NCBI GenBank assembly: GCA_036499545.1
Contig: DASYDR010000167.1
Span: forward strand, 1 to 7,177
Direction: 5' to 3'
DNA: 7,177 nucleotides
From: Plastoroseomonas sp036499545
GTDB lineage: Bacteria > Pseudomonadota > Alphaproteobacteria > Acetobacterales > Acetobacteraceae
This document shows positions 1 through 6,171 of the stretch, in pieces; position 1 is the first letter of the stretch, and each line of letters begins with the position of its first letter. The notes under the pieces were generated by a model. That model was not told where the DNA came from. It searched no databases and saw nothing but the letters and a program-made list of their open reading frames with translations. The position numbers and the translations under genes are program-made.

Positions 1-180
1 ATCCGGCATCACCACGTCGGTGATCACCAGGTCGCCTTCGCCGTCCTCCACCCAGCGCCAGAGGGTGGCGGCGGACGAGGTGGCGCGCACCTGGTAGCCG
101 GACCGCGCGAGCGCCTGGCTCAGCACGGTGCGGATGGCGCGGTCGTCATCCGCGATCAGGATCGTGCGGGGCTCGGTCAT
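1..180 (-). CDS. ntrC: Nitrogen regulation response regulator NtrC, N-terminal fragment (runs off left edge)
   Basis: This is the first 60 codons of NtrC (NR-I), the sigma-54 enhancer-binding activator phosphorylated by NtrB under nitrogen limitation. Only the start of the receiver domain is in the window. The protein begins MTEPRTILIADDDRAIRTVL. It shows the acidic pocket D11-D12-D13, and D55 in DLVITDVVMPD is the expected phosphoacceptor. The segment around residues 37-45 (AATLWRWVE) is typical of NtrC receivers. The AAA+ and Fis-type DNA-binding domains must lie beyond position 1. The ATG (180-178) overlaps the ntrB TGA as ATGA, so translation is probably coupled to the kinase. The family call rests on the receiver sequence plus its place directly after ntrB. 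The related NtrX is less likely because the partner is NtrB-like and soluble. Confidence 0.93.
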   Translation of the reverse strand, partial: MTEPRTILIADDDRAIRTVLSQALARSGYQVRATSSAATLWRWVEDGEGDLVITDVVMPD

Positions 181-1334
181 TCGGCGGCTCCGGCATCGGC
201 GCCGGGCGGTGGCGCGGCGAGGGACAGGCGGAAGATGGTGCGGCCGGGACGGCTGTCGCATTCGATCAGCCCCCCCTGGTCGGCGACCAGCTTGGCGACG
301 AGCGCGAGGCCGAGGCCCTGCCCGCCCCGCTTGGTGGTCACGAAAGGCTCGAACAGCGTGGCGCGCACGCTTTCCTCGATGCCGGGCCCGTTGTCGCGGA
401 CGGCGACTTCGAGGGGCAGGTGCACACGCTCCTGGGAGCCGGGCACGGCGATGCGGACGCCGTGGCGAAACGCTGTTGTCAACACGAGTTCCCCGTTGAT
501 CGGATCCACCGCTTCGGCGGCGTTCTTCACGAGGTTGAGCAAGATCTGCACCAACTGGTCCCGGTTGCCCCAGACCATGGGCAGCGAGGGGTCGTATTCC
601 TCGACGATGCGCAGATGCGCGCCGAAGCCGGTCGCCGCGATCCGCTTCACGTGATCCAGCACCTGATGGATGTTCAGCGGCGCCTTCTCGATCGGCCGGT
701 CGGAGAACATGTCGAAGCGGTCGACCAGGCCGCGGATGCGGTCGGCCTCGTCCTGGATGAGCTGGCACAGTTCCCGGTCCGGCTCGGACGCCGCCTGTTC
801 CAGCAACTGTGCCGCACCGCGGATGCCGGATAGCGGGTTCTTCACCTCATGCGCCAGCATCGCCGCCATCGCCGAGGCGCCGCGCGCGGCGCCGCGGAAA
901 TTGAGCTGGCGATCGAGCATCTGGGCGGTGGAGCCATCCTCCAGCATCACCACGACGCTGCCCGCCATCTCCGGCACCGGTGCCGCATGCGCGGTGACGC
1001 CGCGCCGATGCAGGCGCGGGCTTTCCAGGGTGAGATCGTGATCGGAGACGCGGGCGTCGAAGCGCCGCACCTGATCGAGCAGGGAGAAGATGCGATTGTC
1101 CGGCGGCAGCATCTCCGCCAGCGCCATGCCGGAGAGCGAGGCGATGGACAGGCCGAAGAACTGTTCCGCGGCATTGTTGGCGCTGAGCACGCGGTTGCCG
1201 GCATCGAGCAGCACGGTCGCCACCGGCAGCGCCGCGAGGATGCAGGCACTGTCGGGAACCGGTGGCGGAGGAACGGCGCGGGACGGCAGGAAGCGCGCCG
1301 CGAAGCGCGGCTTGCGGGTCGCGCTGCCGCTCAT
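177..1334 (-). CDS. ntrB: Nitrogen regulation sensor histidine kinase/phosphatase NtrB
   Basis: NtrB (NR-II) is a cytoplasmic histidine kinase that phosphorylates or dephosphorylates NtrC in response to PII protein. The 385-residue product has the usual NtrB layout. A proline-rich N-terminus (residues 20-27) leads into a PAS domain at about 30-140 (ILAALPVATVLLDAGNRVL). The DHp H-box is MLAHEVKNPLSGIRGAAQLL, with H162 as the phosphorylated histidine. The ATPase domain has its N-box at 263-274 (QILLNLVKNAAEAV region), a G1 box DNGPGI at 314-319, an F-box FEPFVTTK at 328-335 and a G2 box GQGLGLAL at 339-346. No membrane segment is visible, as expected for NtrB rather than NtrY. The residues before the G1 box (about 290-309, PGSQERVHLPLE) resemble alphaproteobacterial NtrB proteins. 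The ATG at 1334 overlaps the dusB stop as ATGA, and the TGA at 179-177 overlaps the ntrC start in the same way. Confidence 0.96.
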   Translation of the reverse strand: MSGSATRKPRFAARFLPSRAVPPPPVPDSACILAALPVATVLLDAGNRVLSANNAAEQFFGLSIASLSGMALAEMLPPDNRIFSLLDQVRRFDARVSDHDLTLESPRLHRRGVTAHAAPVPEMAGSVVVMLEDGSTAQMLDRQLNFRGAARGASAMAAMLAHEVKNPLSGIRGAAQLLEQAASEPDRELCQLIQDEADRIRGLVDRFDMFSDRPIEKAPLNIHQVLDHVKRIAATGFGAHLRIVEEYDPSLPMVWGNRDQLVQILLNLVKNAAEAVDPINGELVLTTAFRHGVRIAVPGSQERVHLPLEVAVRDNGPGIEESVRATLFEPFVTTKRGGQGLGLALVAKLVADQGGLIECDSRPGRTIFRLSLAAPPPGADAGAAE

Positions 1335-2416
1335 GCGGCGAGCCGTCCGGCATCCTGGTAGGCGGTGCGCGTCGCCGCGACGCCGTGTTCGACCAGCGGA
1401 TCGTAGAAGGCGTGGATCAGCGCCTCCACGGCCTCCGCATCCGGCACCTGGTTGACCTGCACGCGGAACTCCGCCGAGCCCGGCAGGCCCTTGGAATACC
1501 AGGCGACATGCTTGCGCGCGAGGCGCACGCCGGTGTCGCGGCCGTGATGGGCCATCATGTCGCGATAGTGCTCCAGCAGGATCGCCTTCTGCTCGGCGAG
1601 ATCCGGCTCCGCCACCGGCGTTCCGGCGGCGATGTAGTCCGCGACCAGGCGCGGCAGCCAGGGCCGGCCATAGGCGCCGCGCCCGATCATCACGCCATCG
1701 GCGCCGGAAAGACGCAGCGCTTCCGCGGCATCCTCCGCGGTCAGGATGTCGCCATTGGCGATGACGGGAATCGAGACCGCGTCCTTCACGCCGCGGATGA
1801 AGGCCCAGTCGGCGGTGCCGGTGTAGAATTGCTGCCGGGTGCGGCCATGCACGGTGACCATGCGGATGCCCGACTCCTCGGCGATCCGGGCCAGGCGGGG
1901 CGCATTGAGGCTGTTGTGGTCCCAGCCCATGCGCATCTTCAGCGTCACCGGCACGTCGACCGCGCGCACCGTCGCCTCCAGGATGCGCGCCGCCGCGACC
2001 TCATCGCGCATCAGGGCCGATCCGGCGCTCTGCCCCAGCGCCACCTTCTTCACGGGGCAGCCGAAATTGATGTCGACCACGGCGGCGCCGCGATCGGCGA
2101 CCAGCTTCGCCGCCTCCGCCATCGTCACCGGGTCGCAGCCGGCGAGCTGGACGGAAGCGGGGCCGCCGAAGCCATCGACTTCGGCCATCTTCAGGGTCTG
2201 CCGATTCTCGCGCACCATGGCCTGGGACGCGATCATCTCGCTGACCACCATCGGCGTGCCGAGGCGGCGGGCCAGCCTGCGGAAGGGCAGGTCGGTGACG
2301 CCGGACATCGGCGCCAGGATGACCGGCGTCTCGATCCGCGCGGTTCCCAGGTCGATGGGCTTCAGAACGGGTGCCGCCGCGCGATCGCGGGGCCCGGCGT
2401 CGATGTTCATGCTCAT
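1331..2416 (-). CDS. dusB: tRNA-dihydrouridine synthase DusB (NifR3 family)
   Basis: DusB is an FMN enzyme that uses NADPH to reduce specific uridines in the tRNA D-loop to dihydrouridine. In alphaproteobacteria it is the first gene of nifR3-ntrB-ntrC operons. From the ATG at 2416 the protein has 361 residues, normal for the family. Visible signatures are the TIM-barrel entry with FMN contacts APMSGVTDLPFRRLAR (35-50), ASVQLAG (87-93), the catalytic motif DINFGCPVKKV with C120, KMRMGWD (160-166), TVHGRTRQQFYTGTADW (188-204), IANGDI (219-224) and GVMIGRGAYGRPW (241-253), the last being the phosphate-binding end of the barrel. A helical tRNA-binding domain follows from about 260. A second ATG two codons in (2410) is equally possible and gives 359 residues. 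The frame stays open far upstream to 3529, but that part lies antisense to ispDF and has no Dus similarity, so the start is set here. No clear Shine-Dalgarno sequence precedes it. Confidence 0.95.
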   Translation of the reverse strand: MSMNIDAGPRDRAAAPVLKPIDLGTARIETPVILAPMSGVTDLPFRRLARRLGTPMVVSEMIASQAMVRENRQTLKMAEVDGFGGPASVQLAGCDPVTMAEAAKLVADRGAAVVDINFGCPVKKVALGQSAGSALMRDEVAAARILEATVRAVDVPVTLKMRMGWDHNSLNAPRLARIAEESGIRMVTVHGRTRQQFYTGTADWAFIRGVKDAVSIPVIANGDILTAEDAAEALRLSGADGVMIGRGAYGRPWLPRLVADYIAAGTPVAEPDLAEQKAILLEHYRDMMAHHGRDTGVRLARKHVAWYSKGLPGSAEFRVQVNQVPDAEAVEALIHAFYDPLVEHGVAATRTAYQDAGRLAA

Positions 2417-2536
2417 GATTTGGGCAGGATAGGGGCTCGAAGCCGGTCCGCCTAGGGGTGTGGGCGCCATGTGCAGCAAAATGATGCAGACGCATGCCAC
2501 CTCGCCAGCGCCGTACCGCTCCGCTAGAAGCGCCGC
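2417..2536. promoter_or_regulatory. Divergent promoter region between dusB-ntrBC and ispDF
   Basis: This 120-base gap separates two divergently transcribed units, so it should hold both promoters. On the minus strand a TATCCT hexamer (2431-2426) sits 9 bases before the dusB ATG. On the plus strand TAGAAG (2525-2530) sits 6 bases before the ispDF ATG, with TCGCCA 17 bases further up (2502-2507) as a weak -35. Neither start has a clear Shine-Dalgarno sequence, which fits leaderless or very short-leader mRNAs. A small inverted repeat, ATGC-AGAC-GCAT, lies at 2484-2495. No sigma-54 box (GG-N10-GC with TGGCAC/TTGCA) was recognised. The region is assigned by position, and the individual hexamers are weak matches. 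Confidence 0.5.
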
Positions 2537-3694
2537 ATGCGCGTCATCGCCTTGTTGATGGCTGCCGGTCGCGGCAGCCGGTTCGGTGCCCCGACCCCGA
2601 AGCAATACCTGCCGCTGGCCGGCCGGGCGGTGCTGCGCCATGCGGCGGACGCACTGCTGGCCGAGCCCGGGATCGACGCCATCCTGCCGGTCTGTGCCGC
2701 GGGCGAGGAAGCGACCGTCGCTGCCCTGCTGGACGGTCTGCCCATCCTGCCCCCGGTCGCCGGCGGCGAGACCCGGCAGGCCAGCGTCCGGGCCGGGCTG
2801 GAAAGCCTGGCCGCGACGGCGCCCGCCATCGTCCTGGTGCATGACGCGGCCCGTCCGGTGGTGCCGCGCGGCACCGTCCCGGCTTTGCTGGCGGCGCTCG
2901 ACACGCATCCCGGCGCCATTCCGGCGCAGCCGGTCACCGACACGCTGAAGCGCGCCGAAGCAGGACTGATCCAGGCGACGGTCGCCCGCGCCGGCCTGTT
3001 CCGTGCCCAGACGCCGCAGGCGTTCCGCTTCGCGCCATTGCTTGCCGCCCATCGCGGCGCGACCGCGGAGGTCACCGACGACGCGGCACTGCTGGAAGCG
3101 GCCGGGCTGCCGGTCGCGCTGGTTCCCGGATCGGAGAGCAATGTGAAGATCACCCATCCCGAGGATCTGACCCGGGTCGAAGCCGCGCTCGGCGCCACGC
3201 TGGTGCCGTGCATGGGCACAGGCTTCGACGTGCACCGCCTGGTCGAAGGCCGGCCGCTGATCCTCTGCGGCGTCACCATCCCGTTCCCGCTCGGCCTGTC
3301 CGGCCATTCGGATGCCGATGTCGGCATCCACGCGCTCTGCGATGCGATCTATGGCGCGCTGGCGGAAGGCGATATCGGCCGGCATTTCCCGCCATCCGAG
3401 GCGACCTGGAAGGATGCCGACAGCGCCCGCTTCCTGCGCCATGCGGCGGCGCGCGTCGCGGCGCGCGGCGGCATCCTGACCCATGCCGATGTGACGCTGA
3501 TCTGCGAGCGCCCGAAGATCACGCCGCATGCCGACGCCATGCGCACCCGCCTGGCCGGGCTGCTCGGCGTGCCGCTCGGCCGCGTCTCGGTCAAGGCGAC
3601 GACGACGGAACGGCTCGGCTTCACCGGCCGCGGCGAAGGCATCGCCGCCCAGGCGGCGGCGACGCTGCTGTTGCCGCTGTCTTCGGACGCCTGA
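2537..3694 (+). CDS. ispDF: Bifunctional MEP cytidylyltransferase / MEcPP synthase IspDF
   Basis: This fused enzyme carries out two steps of the MEP isoprenoid pathway in the cytoplasm. IspD joins CTP to 2-C-methyl-D-erythritol 4-phosphate, and IspF cyclises the 2-phosphorylated CDP-ME to MEcPP with release of CMP. The protein has 385 residues, normal for alphaproteobacterial IspDF. The IspD half (about 1-222) shows LLMAAGRGSRFG with P21-K22-Q23 for CTP binding, VHDAARPVVP (101-110), DTLK (135-138), QTPQAF (158-163), a DDA turn (181-183) and KITHPEDL (204-211). The IspF half (about 225-382) shows GTGFDVHRL, GHSDADVGIHALCDA (256-270), DIGRHFPP (279-286) and the C-terminal ATTTERLGFTGRGEGIAA. 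D231, H233 and H265 are the expected metal ligands. The ATG at 2537 gives the IspD N-terminus directly (MRVIALLMAAG). Its stop abuts that of the convergent thiolase gene with no spacer. Confidence 0.97.
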   Translation: MRVIALLMAAGRGSRFGAPTPKQYLPLAGRAVLRHAADALLAEPGIDAILPVCAAGEEATVAALLDGLPILPPVAGGETRQASVRAGLESLAATAPAIVLVHDAARPVVPRGTVPALLAALDTHPGAIPAQPVTDTLKRAEAGLIQATVARAGLFRAQTPQAFRFAPLLAAHRGATAEVTDDAALLEAAGLPVALVPGSESNVKITHPEDLTRVEAALGATLVPCMGTGFDVHRLVEGRPLILCGVTIPFPLGLSGHSDADVGIHALCDAIYGALAEGDIGRHFPPSEATWKDADSARFLRHAAARVAARGGILTHADVTLICERPKITPHADAMRTRLAGLLGVPLGRVSVKATTTERLGFTGRGEGIAAQAAATLLLPLSSDA

Positions 3695-3697
3695 TCA
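3692..3697. other. Palindromic TGATCA holding the stop codons of two convergent genes
   Basis: Positions 3692-3694 are the TGA of ispDF on the plus strand. Positions 3697-3695 read as the TGA of the thiolase gene on the minus strand. Together they form the palindrome TGATCA, so the two coding regions touch without overlap or gap. No intergenic terminator can exist here. Any terminator must lie inside the opposing gene, or transcripts must overlap. Confidence 0.95.
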
Positions 3698-4867
3698 GCG
3701 GCCGCGTTCGAGGATCGAGACGTAGTTCGCGACCGCGGCGCCGCCCATGTTGAAGACGCCGGCGAGATCGGCGTGCGGCAATTGCATCGCGCCGGCCGTG
3801 CCGGTGAGCTGCATCGCCGCCAGCACATGCATGGAGACGCCGGTCGCGCCGATCGGGTGGCCCTTCGCCTTGAGGCCGCCGGACCGGTTCACCGGCAGCC
3901 GCCCATCCGCCGCCGTCCAGCCTTCCAGCGCCGCGCGCGCGCCCTGCCCTTCCGGCGTCAGCCCCATCGCCTCGTATTCGATGAGCTCGGCGACGGTGAA
4001 GCAGTCATGCGTTTCGACGAAGGACAGCTCGGCCAGGCTGCTGCCCGCCTCGGCATGGGCGCGCGCCCATGCCTCCCGCGCACCTTCGAAGCGGATGATG
4101 TCGCGGCTGGCGATCGGCAGCAGGTCATTGACCTGCACCGCAGCGCGGAAGCGCACCGATTTCGCCATCGCGCGCGCCGTCTCCTCATCGGTGACCACCA
4201 GCGCCGCGGCGCCGTCGGAGACCAGGCTGCAATCGGTGCGCTTCAGCGGGCCGGCGACATAGGGGTTCTTCTCGCTCTCCGCGCGGCAGAAGCCGTAGCC
4301 GAGATCCTTGCGCATCTGCGCGTAAGGGTTGTCGACCCCATTCCTGTGGTTCTTCGCCGCGATCGCCGCCAGCGCGTCGGACTGGTCGCCGTGGCGCTGG
4401 AAATAGGCTTCGGCGATGCGGCCGAAGACGCCGGCGAAACCGCCCTGGATCTCCCCTTCGGTACGACGGTGGCTCGCGGTCAGCAGGATGTCGCCGACCT
4501 GCTGGCCGGAGACCGCGGTCATCTTCTCGGCGCCGACCACCAGGGCGAAGCGGCCGCGGCCGGCACGGATGAAGTCGCGCGCGCCATGGATGGCGGCGGA
4601 GCCGGTGGCGCAGGCATTCTCGAAGCGGGTGATCGGGCGGAAGCGCATCTCCGGCACGTGCTGCAGCACCAGGGAGGATGGGAAGCCCTGCGGCGTGAAG
4701 CCTTCGCCATAGACGCCGACGAAGCCGGCATCGATCTCCTCTGGCGCGATGCCGGCATCCTCGATGGCCGCGCGGGCGACGAGGCCGATCAGGGTCTCGA
4801 GGTCGGGCGCATCCGCGAGCTTGCCGAAGGGGCTGTGCGCCCAGCCGATGATGCAGGCCTCGGTCAT
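3695..4867 (-). CDS. SCP2-type thiolase (acetyl-CoA acetyltransferase family protein)
   Basis: This is a thiolase-fold enzyme of 390 residues, expected to be cytoplasmic and to break or form carbon-carbon bonds between acyl-CoA and acetyl-CoA units. Nucleophile C86 is seen in FENACATGSAA (82-92). H287-D288-C289-F290 (VETHDCF) stands where classic thiolases have NEAF. GGLKAKGHPIGATG (330-343) carries H337. The C-terminal CxG motif of classic thiolases is replaced by N373-M374-G375. HDCF together with loss of the CxG cysteine marks the SCP2-thiolase branch, where C289 is expected to serve as the second catalytic cysteine. The start is well supported: GGAGG (4880-4876) lies 8 bases before the ATG. 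Related genes often sit beside a small Zn-ribbon/OB-fold (DUF35) partner, but none is adjacent here, since both neighbours are oriented differently. The true substrate is unknown, and degradation of branched, sterol-like or aromatic-derived acyl-CoA is as plausible as acetoacetyl-CoA chemistry. Confidence 0.88.
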   Translation of the reverse strand: MTEACIIGWAHSPFGKLADAPDLETLIGLVARAAIEDAGIAPEEIDAGFVGVYGEGFTPQGFPSSLVLQHVPEMRFRPITRFENACATGSAAIHGARDFIRAGRGRFALVVGAEKMTAVSGQQVGDILLTASHRRTEGEIQGGFAGVFGRIAEAYFQRHGDQSDALAAIAAKNHRNGVDNPYAQMRKDLGYGFCRAESEKNPYVAGPLKRTDCSLVSDGAAALVVTDEETARAMAKSVRFRAAVQVNDLLPIASRDIIRFEGAREAWARAHAEAGSSLAELSFVETHDCFTVAELIEYEAMGLTPEGQGARAALEGWTAADGRLPVNRSGGLKAKGHPIGATGVSMHVLAAMQLTGTAGAMQLPHADLAGVFNMGGAAVANYVSILERGR

Positions 4868-4941
4868 CGCCGGATCCTCCGTCTCGATTTCTTCGCGGGC
4901 ATTCTAGGCCGCGCCCGGGGACACGGATATAGCACCGGGCC
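4868..4941. promoter_or_regulatory. Divergent promoter region between the thiolase and monooxygenase genes
   Basis: Seventy-four bases separate two divergent starts. On the minus strand a TAGAAT hexamer (4906-4901) is a good -10 candidate, leaving a short leader that contains the GGAGG ribosome site (4880-4876) of the thiolase gene. On the plus strand TATAGC (4928-4933) lies only 8 bases before the monooxygenase ATG. A start point about 7 bases downstream of it would fall almost at the ATG, giving a leaderless or near-leaderless transcript. No good -35 match is seen for either. With so little space, the two promoters must overlap, and the genes may be co-regulated. Confidence 0.5.
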
Positions 4942-6171
4942 ATGGAACGACGCCTCGACATCGCGGTGATCGGGGCGGGCATTGCCGGCCTTGCCGCCGG
5001 CATGCGCCTCGCCCGGGCCAGGCATCGCGTGACCCTGTTCGAGCGGTTTCCGGAAAGCCGTCCCGTCGGATCGGGGCTCATGCTGCAGCCGACCGGCCTC
5101 GCCGCCCTGGCGCGGCTCGGGCTGCGGGCGGAGATCGAAGCGCTCGGCGCCCGGATCGACCGGTTGCACGGCGTCACCGATCGGGGCGCCGTGATCTTCG
5201 ACCTCGGCTATGATGGGCTGGCACCCGGCCTGCATGCGGTCGCCGTGCATCGCGCGGCGCTGCACGGCGTGTTGTGGCAGGGCTTCGCCGCCTCCGGCGC
5301 CGGGCTCGAGACCGGCCGGGCCATAGCCGGCATCGAAGCCCTGGCCGATGGGCGCGCGGCGCTCCGCGACAGTGACGGCCGGCTGACGCCGGGCTTCGAC
5401 CTGGTGCTGGATGCCTCCGGCGCCACCTCCGGCCTGCGCGCCGGCGTTTGCGACCAGCAGGCGCGGCCCTTCGCCTATGGCGCGGTCTGGGCCGCCGTGC
5501 CGGATATCGGCCTGGCGCCGGGCGTGCTGGCGCAGCGCTATGTCGCGGCGCGGGTGATGCTGGGCTGGCTGCCGGTCGGCAGCGCCACGCCCGGCGGCCC
5601 GCCGCTGGCCGCCCTGTTCTGGAGCCTGAAGCACGCCGGCCACGCTGCCTGGGCGGCGGGCTTCGATACCTGGCGGGAGACGGTGGCGCGGCTCTGGCCG
5701 GAGATGGCCGCGGTGGTCGGCGCCCTGCCCGGGCCCGAGGCGCTGACGCTCGCGCGCTACATGCATTTCACCGCGCGCCGCCCGTTTCGCGGCCCGCTGG
5801 CGCTGATCGGCGATGCCGCGCATGCGACCTCCCCGCAGCTCGGCCAGGGGGCGAACAACGCCCTGCTGGATGCCATGGCGCTGACCGATGCGCTGGAGGA
5901 AGCGCCGGATATCGCCGCCGCGCTGGCCGCCTATGCCGCGGCGCGGCGCGCGCATGTGCGCTTCTACCAGATGGCCAGCGCGCTGATGACGCCCTTCTTC
6001 CAGAGCGATGCGGCGCTGCTGTCGGTGCTGCGCGACCTGGCCTTCGACCGGTTGAAGATCCTGCCGCCGCTGCGGCGGGAAATGGTGCGGGCGCTTGCCG
6101 GGCTGAAGACCGGGCCATTCTCCAGCGCCACGCCGGAACGCCTGGCCGATCCCTTCGGCCGCGGCGGGTGA
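4942..6171 (+). CDS. FAD-dependent monooxygenase (group A flavin hydroxylase-like), substrate unknown
   Basis: A 409-residue single-component flavoprotein of the FAD_binding_3 / UbiH-PHBH type. Such enzymes use NAD(P)H and O2 to hydroxylate aromatic or quinone-like substrates. The Rossmann entry is IAVIGAGIAGLAAGMRLARA, with the GxGxxG glycines at 11, 13 and 16 and E34 at the end of strand 2 for the FAD ribose. HRAALHGVLW (103-112) is the usual R-containing FAD contact. The middle DG motif is altered: DLVLDASGATSGLR (153-166) has S159 in place of the usual aspartate. The GD motif ALIGDAAHATSPQLGQGANN (287-306) is intact and binds the FAD pyrophosphate and ribityl chain. A helical C-terminus (about 330-390) follows, with no membrane segment evident. 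The ATG gives the Rossmann fold directly, with no clear Shine-Dalgarno sequence before it. The TGA overlaps the next ATG as TGATG. The substrate cannot be named, and a reductase or dehydrogenase role is possible. Confidence 0.88.
   Translation: MERRLDIAVIGAGIAGLAAGMRLARARHRVTLFERFPESRPVGSGLMLQPTGLAALARLGLRAEIEALGARIDRLHGVTDRGAVIFDLGYDGLAPGLHAVAVHRAALHGVLWQGFAASGAGLETGRAIAGIEALADGRAALRDSDGRLTPGFDLVLDASGATSGLRAGVCDQQARPFAYGAVWAAVPDIGLAPGVLAQRYVAARVMLGWLPVGSATPGGPPLAALFWSLKHAGHAAWAAGFDTWRETVARLWPEMAAVVGALPGPEALTLARYMHFTARRPFRGPLALIGDAAHATSPQLGQGANNALLDAMALTDALEEAPDIAAALAAYAAARRAHVRFYQMASALMTPFFQSDAALLSVLRDLAFDRLKILPPLRREMVRALAGLKTGPFSSATPERLADPFGRGG

Noticed and set aside
1262..2455. 397-codon open frame on the plus strand, antisense to dusB
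   Set aside because: It covers a clear dusB gene and its translation is low-complexity, rich in Arg, His, Gly and Asp with no motif. Long antisense open frames are expected at this GC content.
2417..3529. Upstream extension of the dusB frame to 3529
   Set aside because: The extra residues lie opposite ispDF and resemble no Dus enzyme. The enzyme proper begins at the ATG at 2416 or 2410.
3773..4969. 398-codon open frame on the plus strand, antisense to the thiolase
   Set aside because: It lies opposite a gene with intact thiolase motifs. The translation has no family features and runs through the promoter region into the monooxygenase start.
4864..5955. 363-codon open frame on the minus strand, antisense to the monooxygenase
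   Set aside because: The translation is Arg/Gly/Gln-rich with no domains. The plus strand carries intact GxGxxG and GD motifs.
5448..6170. Upstream extension of the DUF4166 frame into the monooxygenase gene
   Set aside because: This part is a shifted-frame shadow of the flavoenzyme. The family-like sequence starts after the ATG at 6171.
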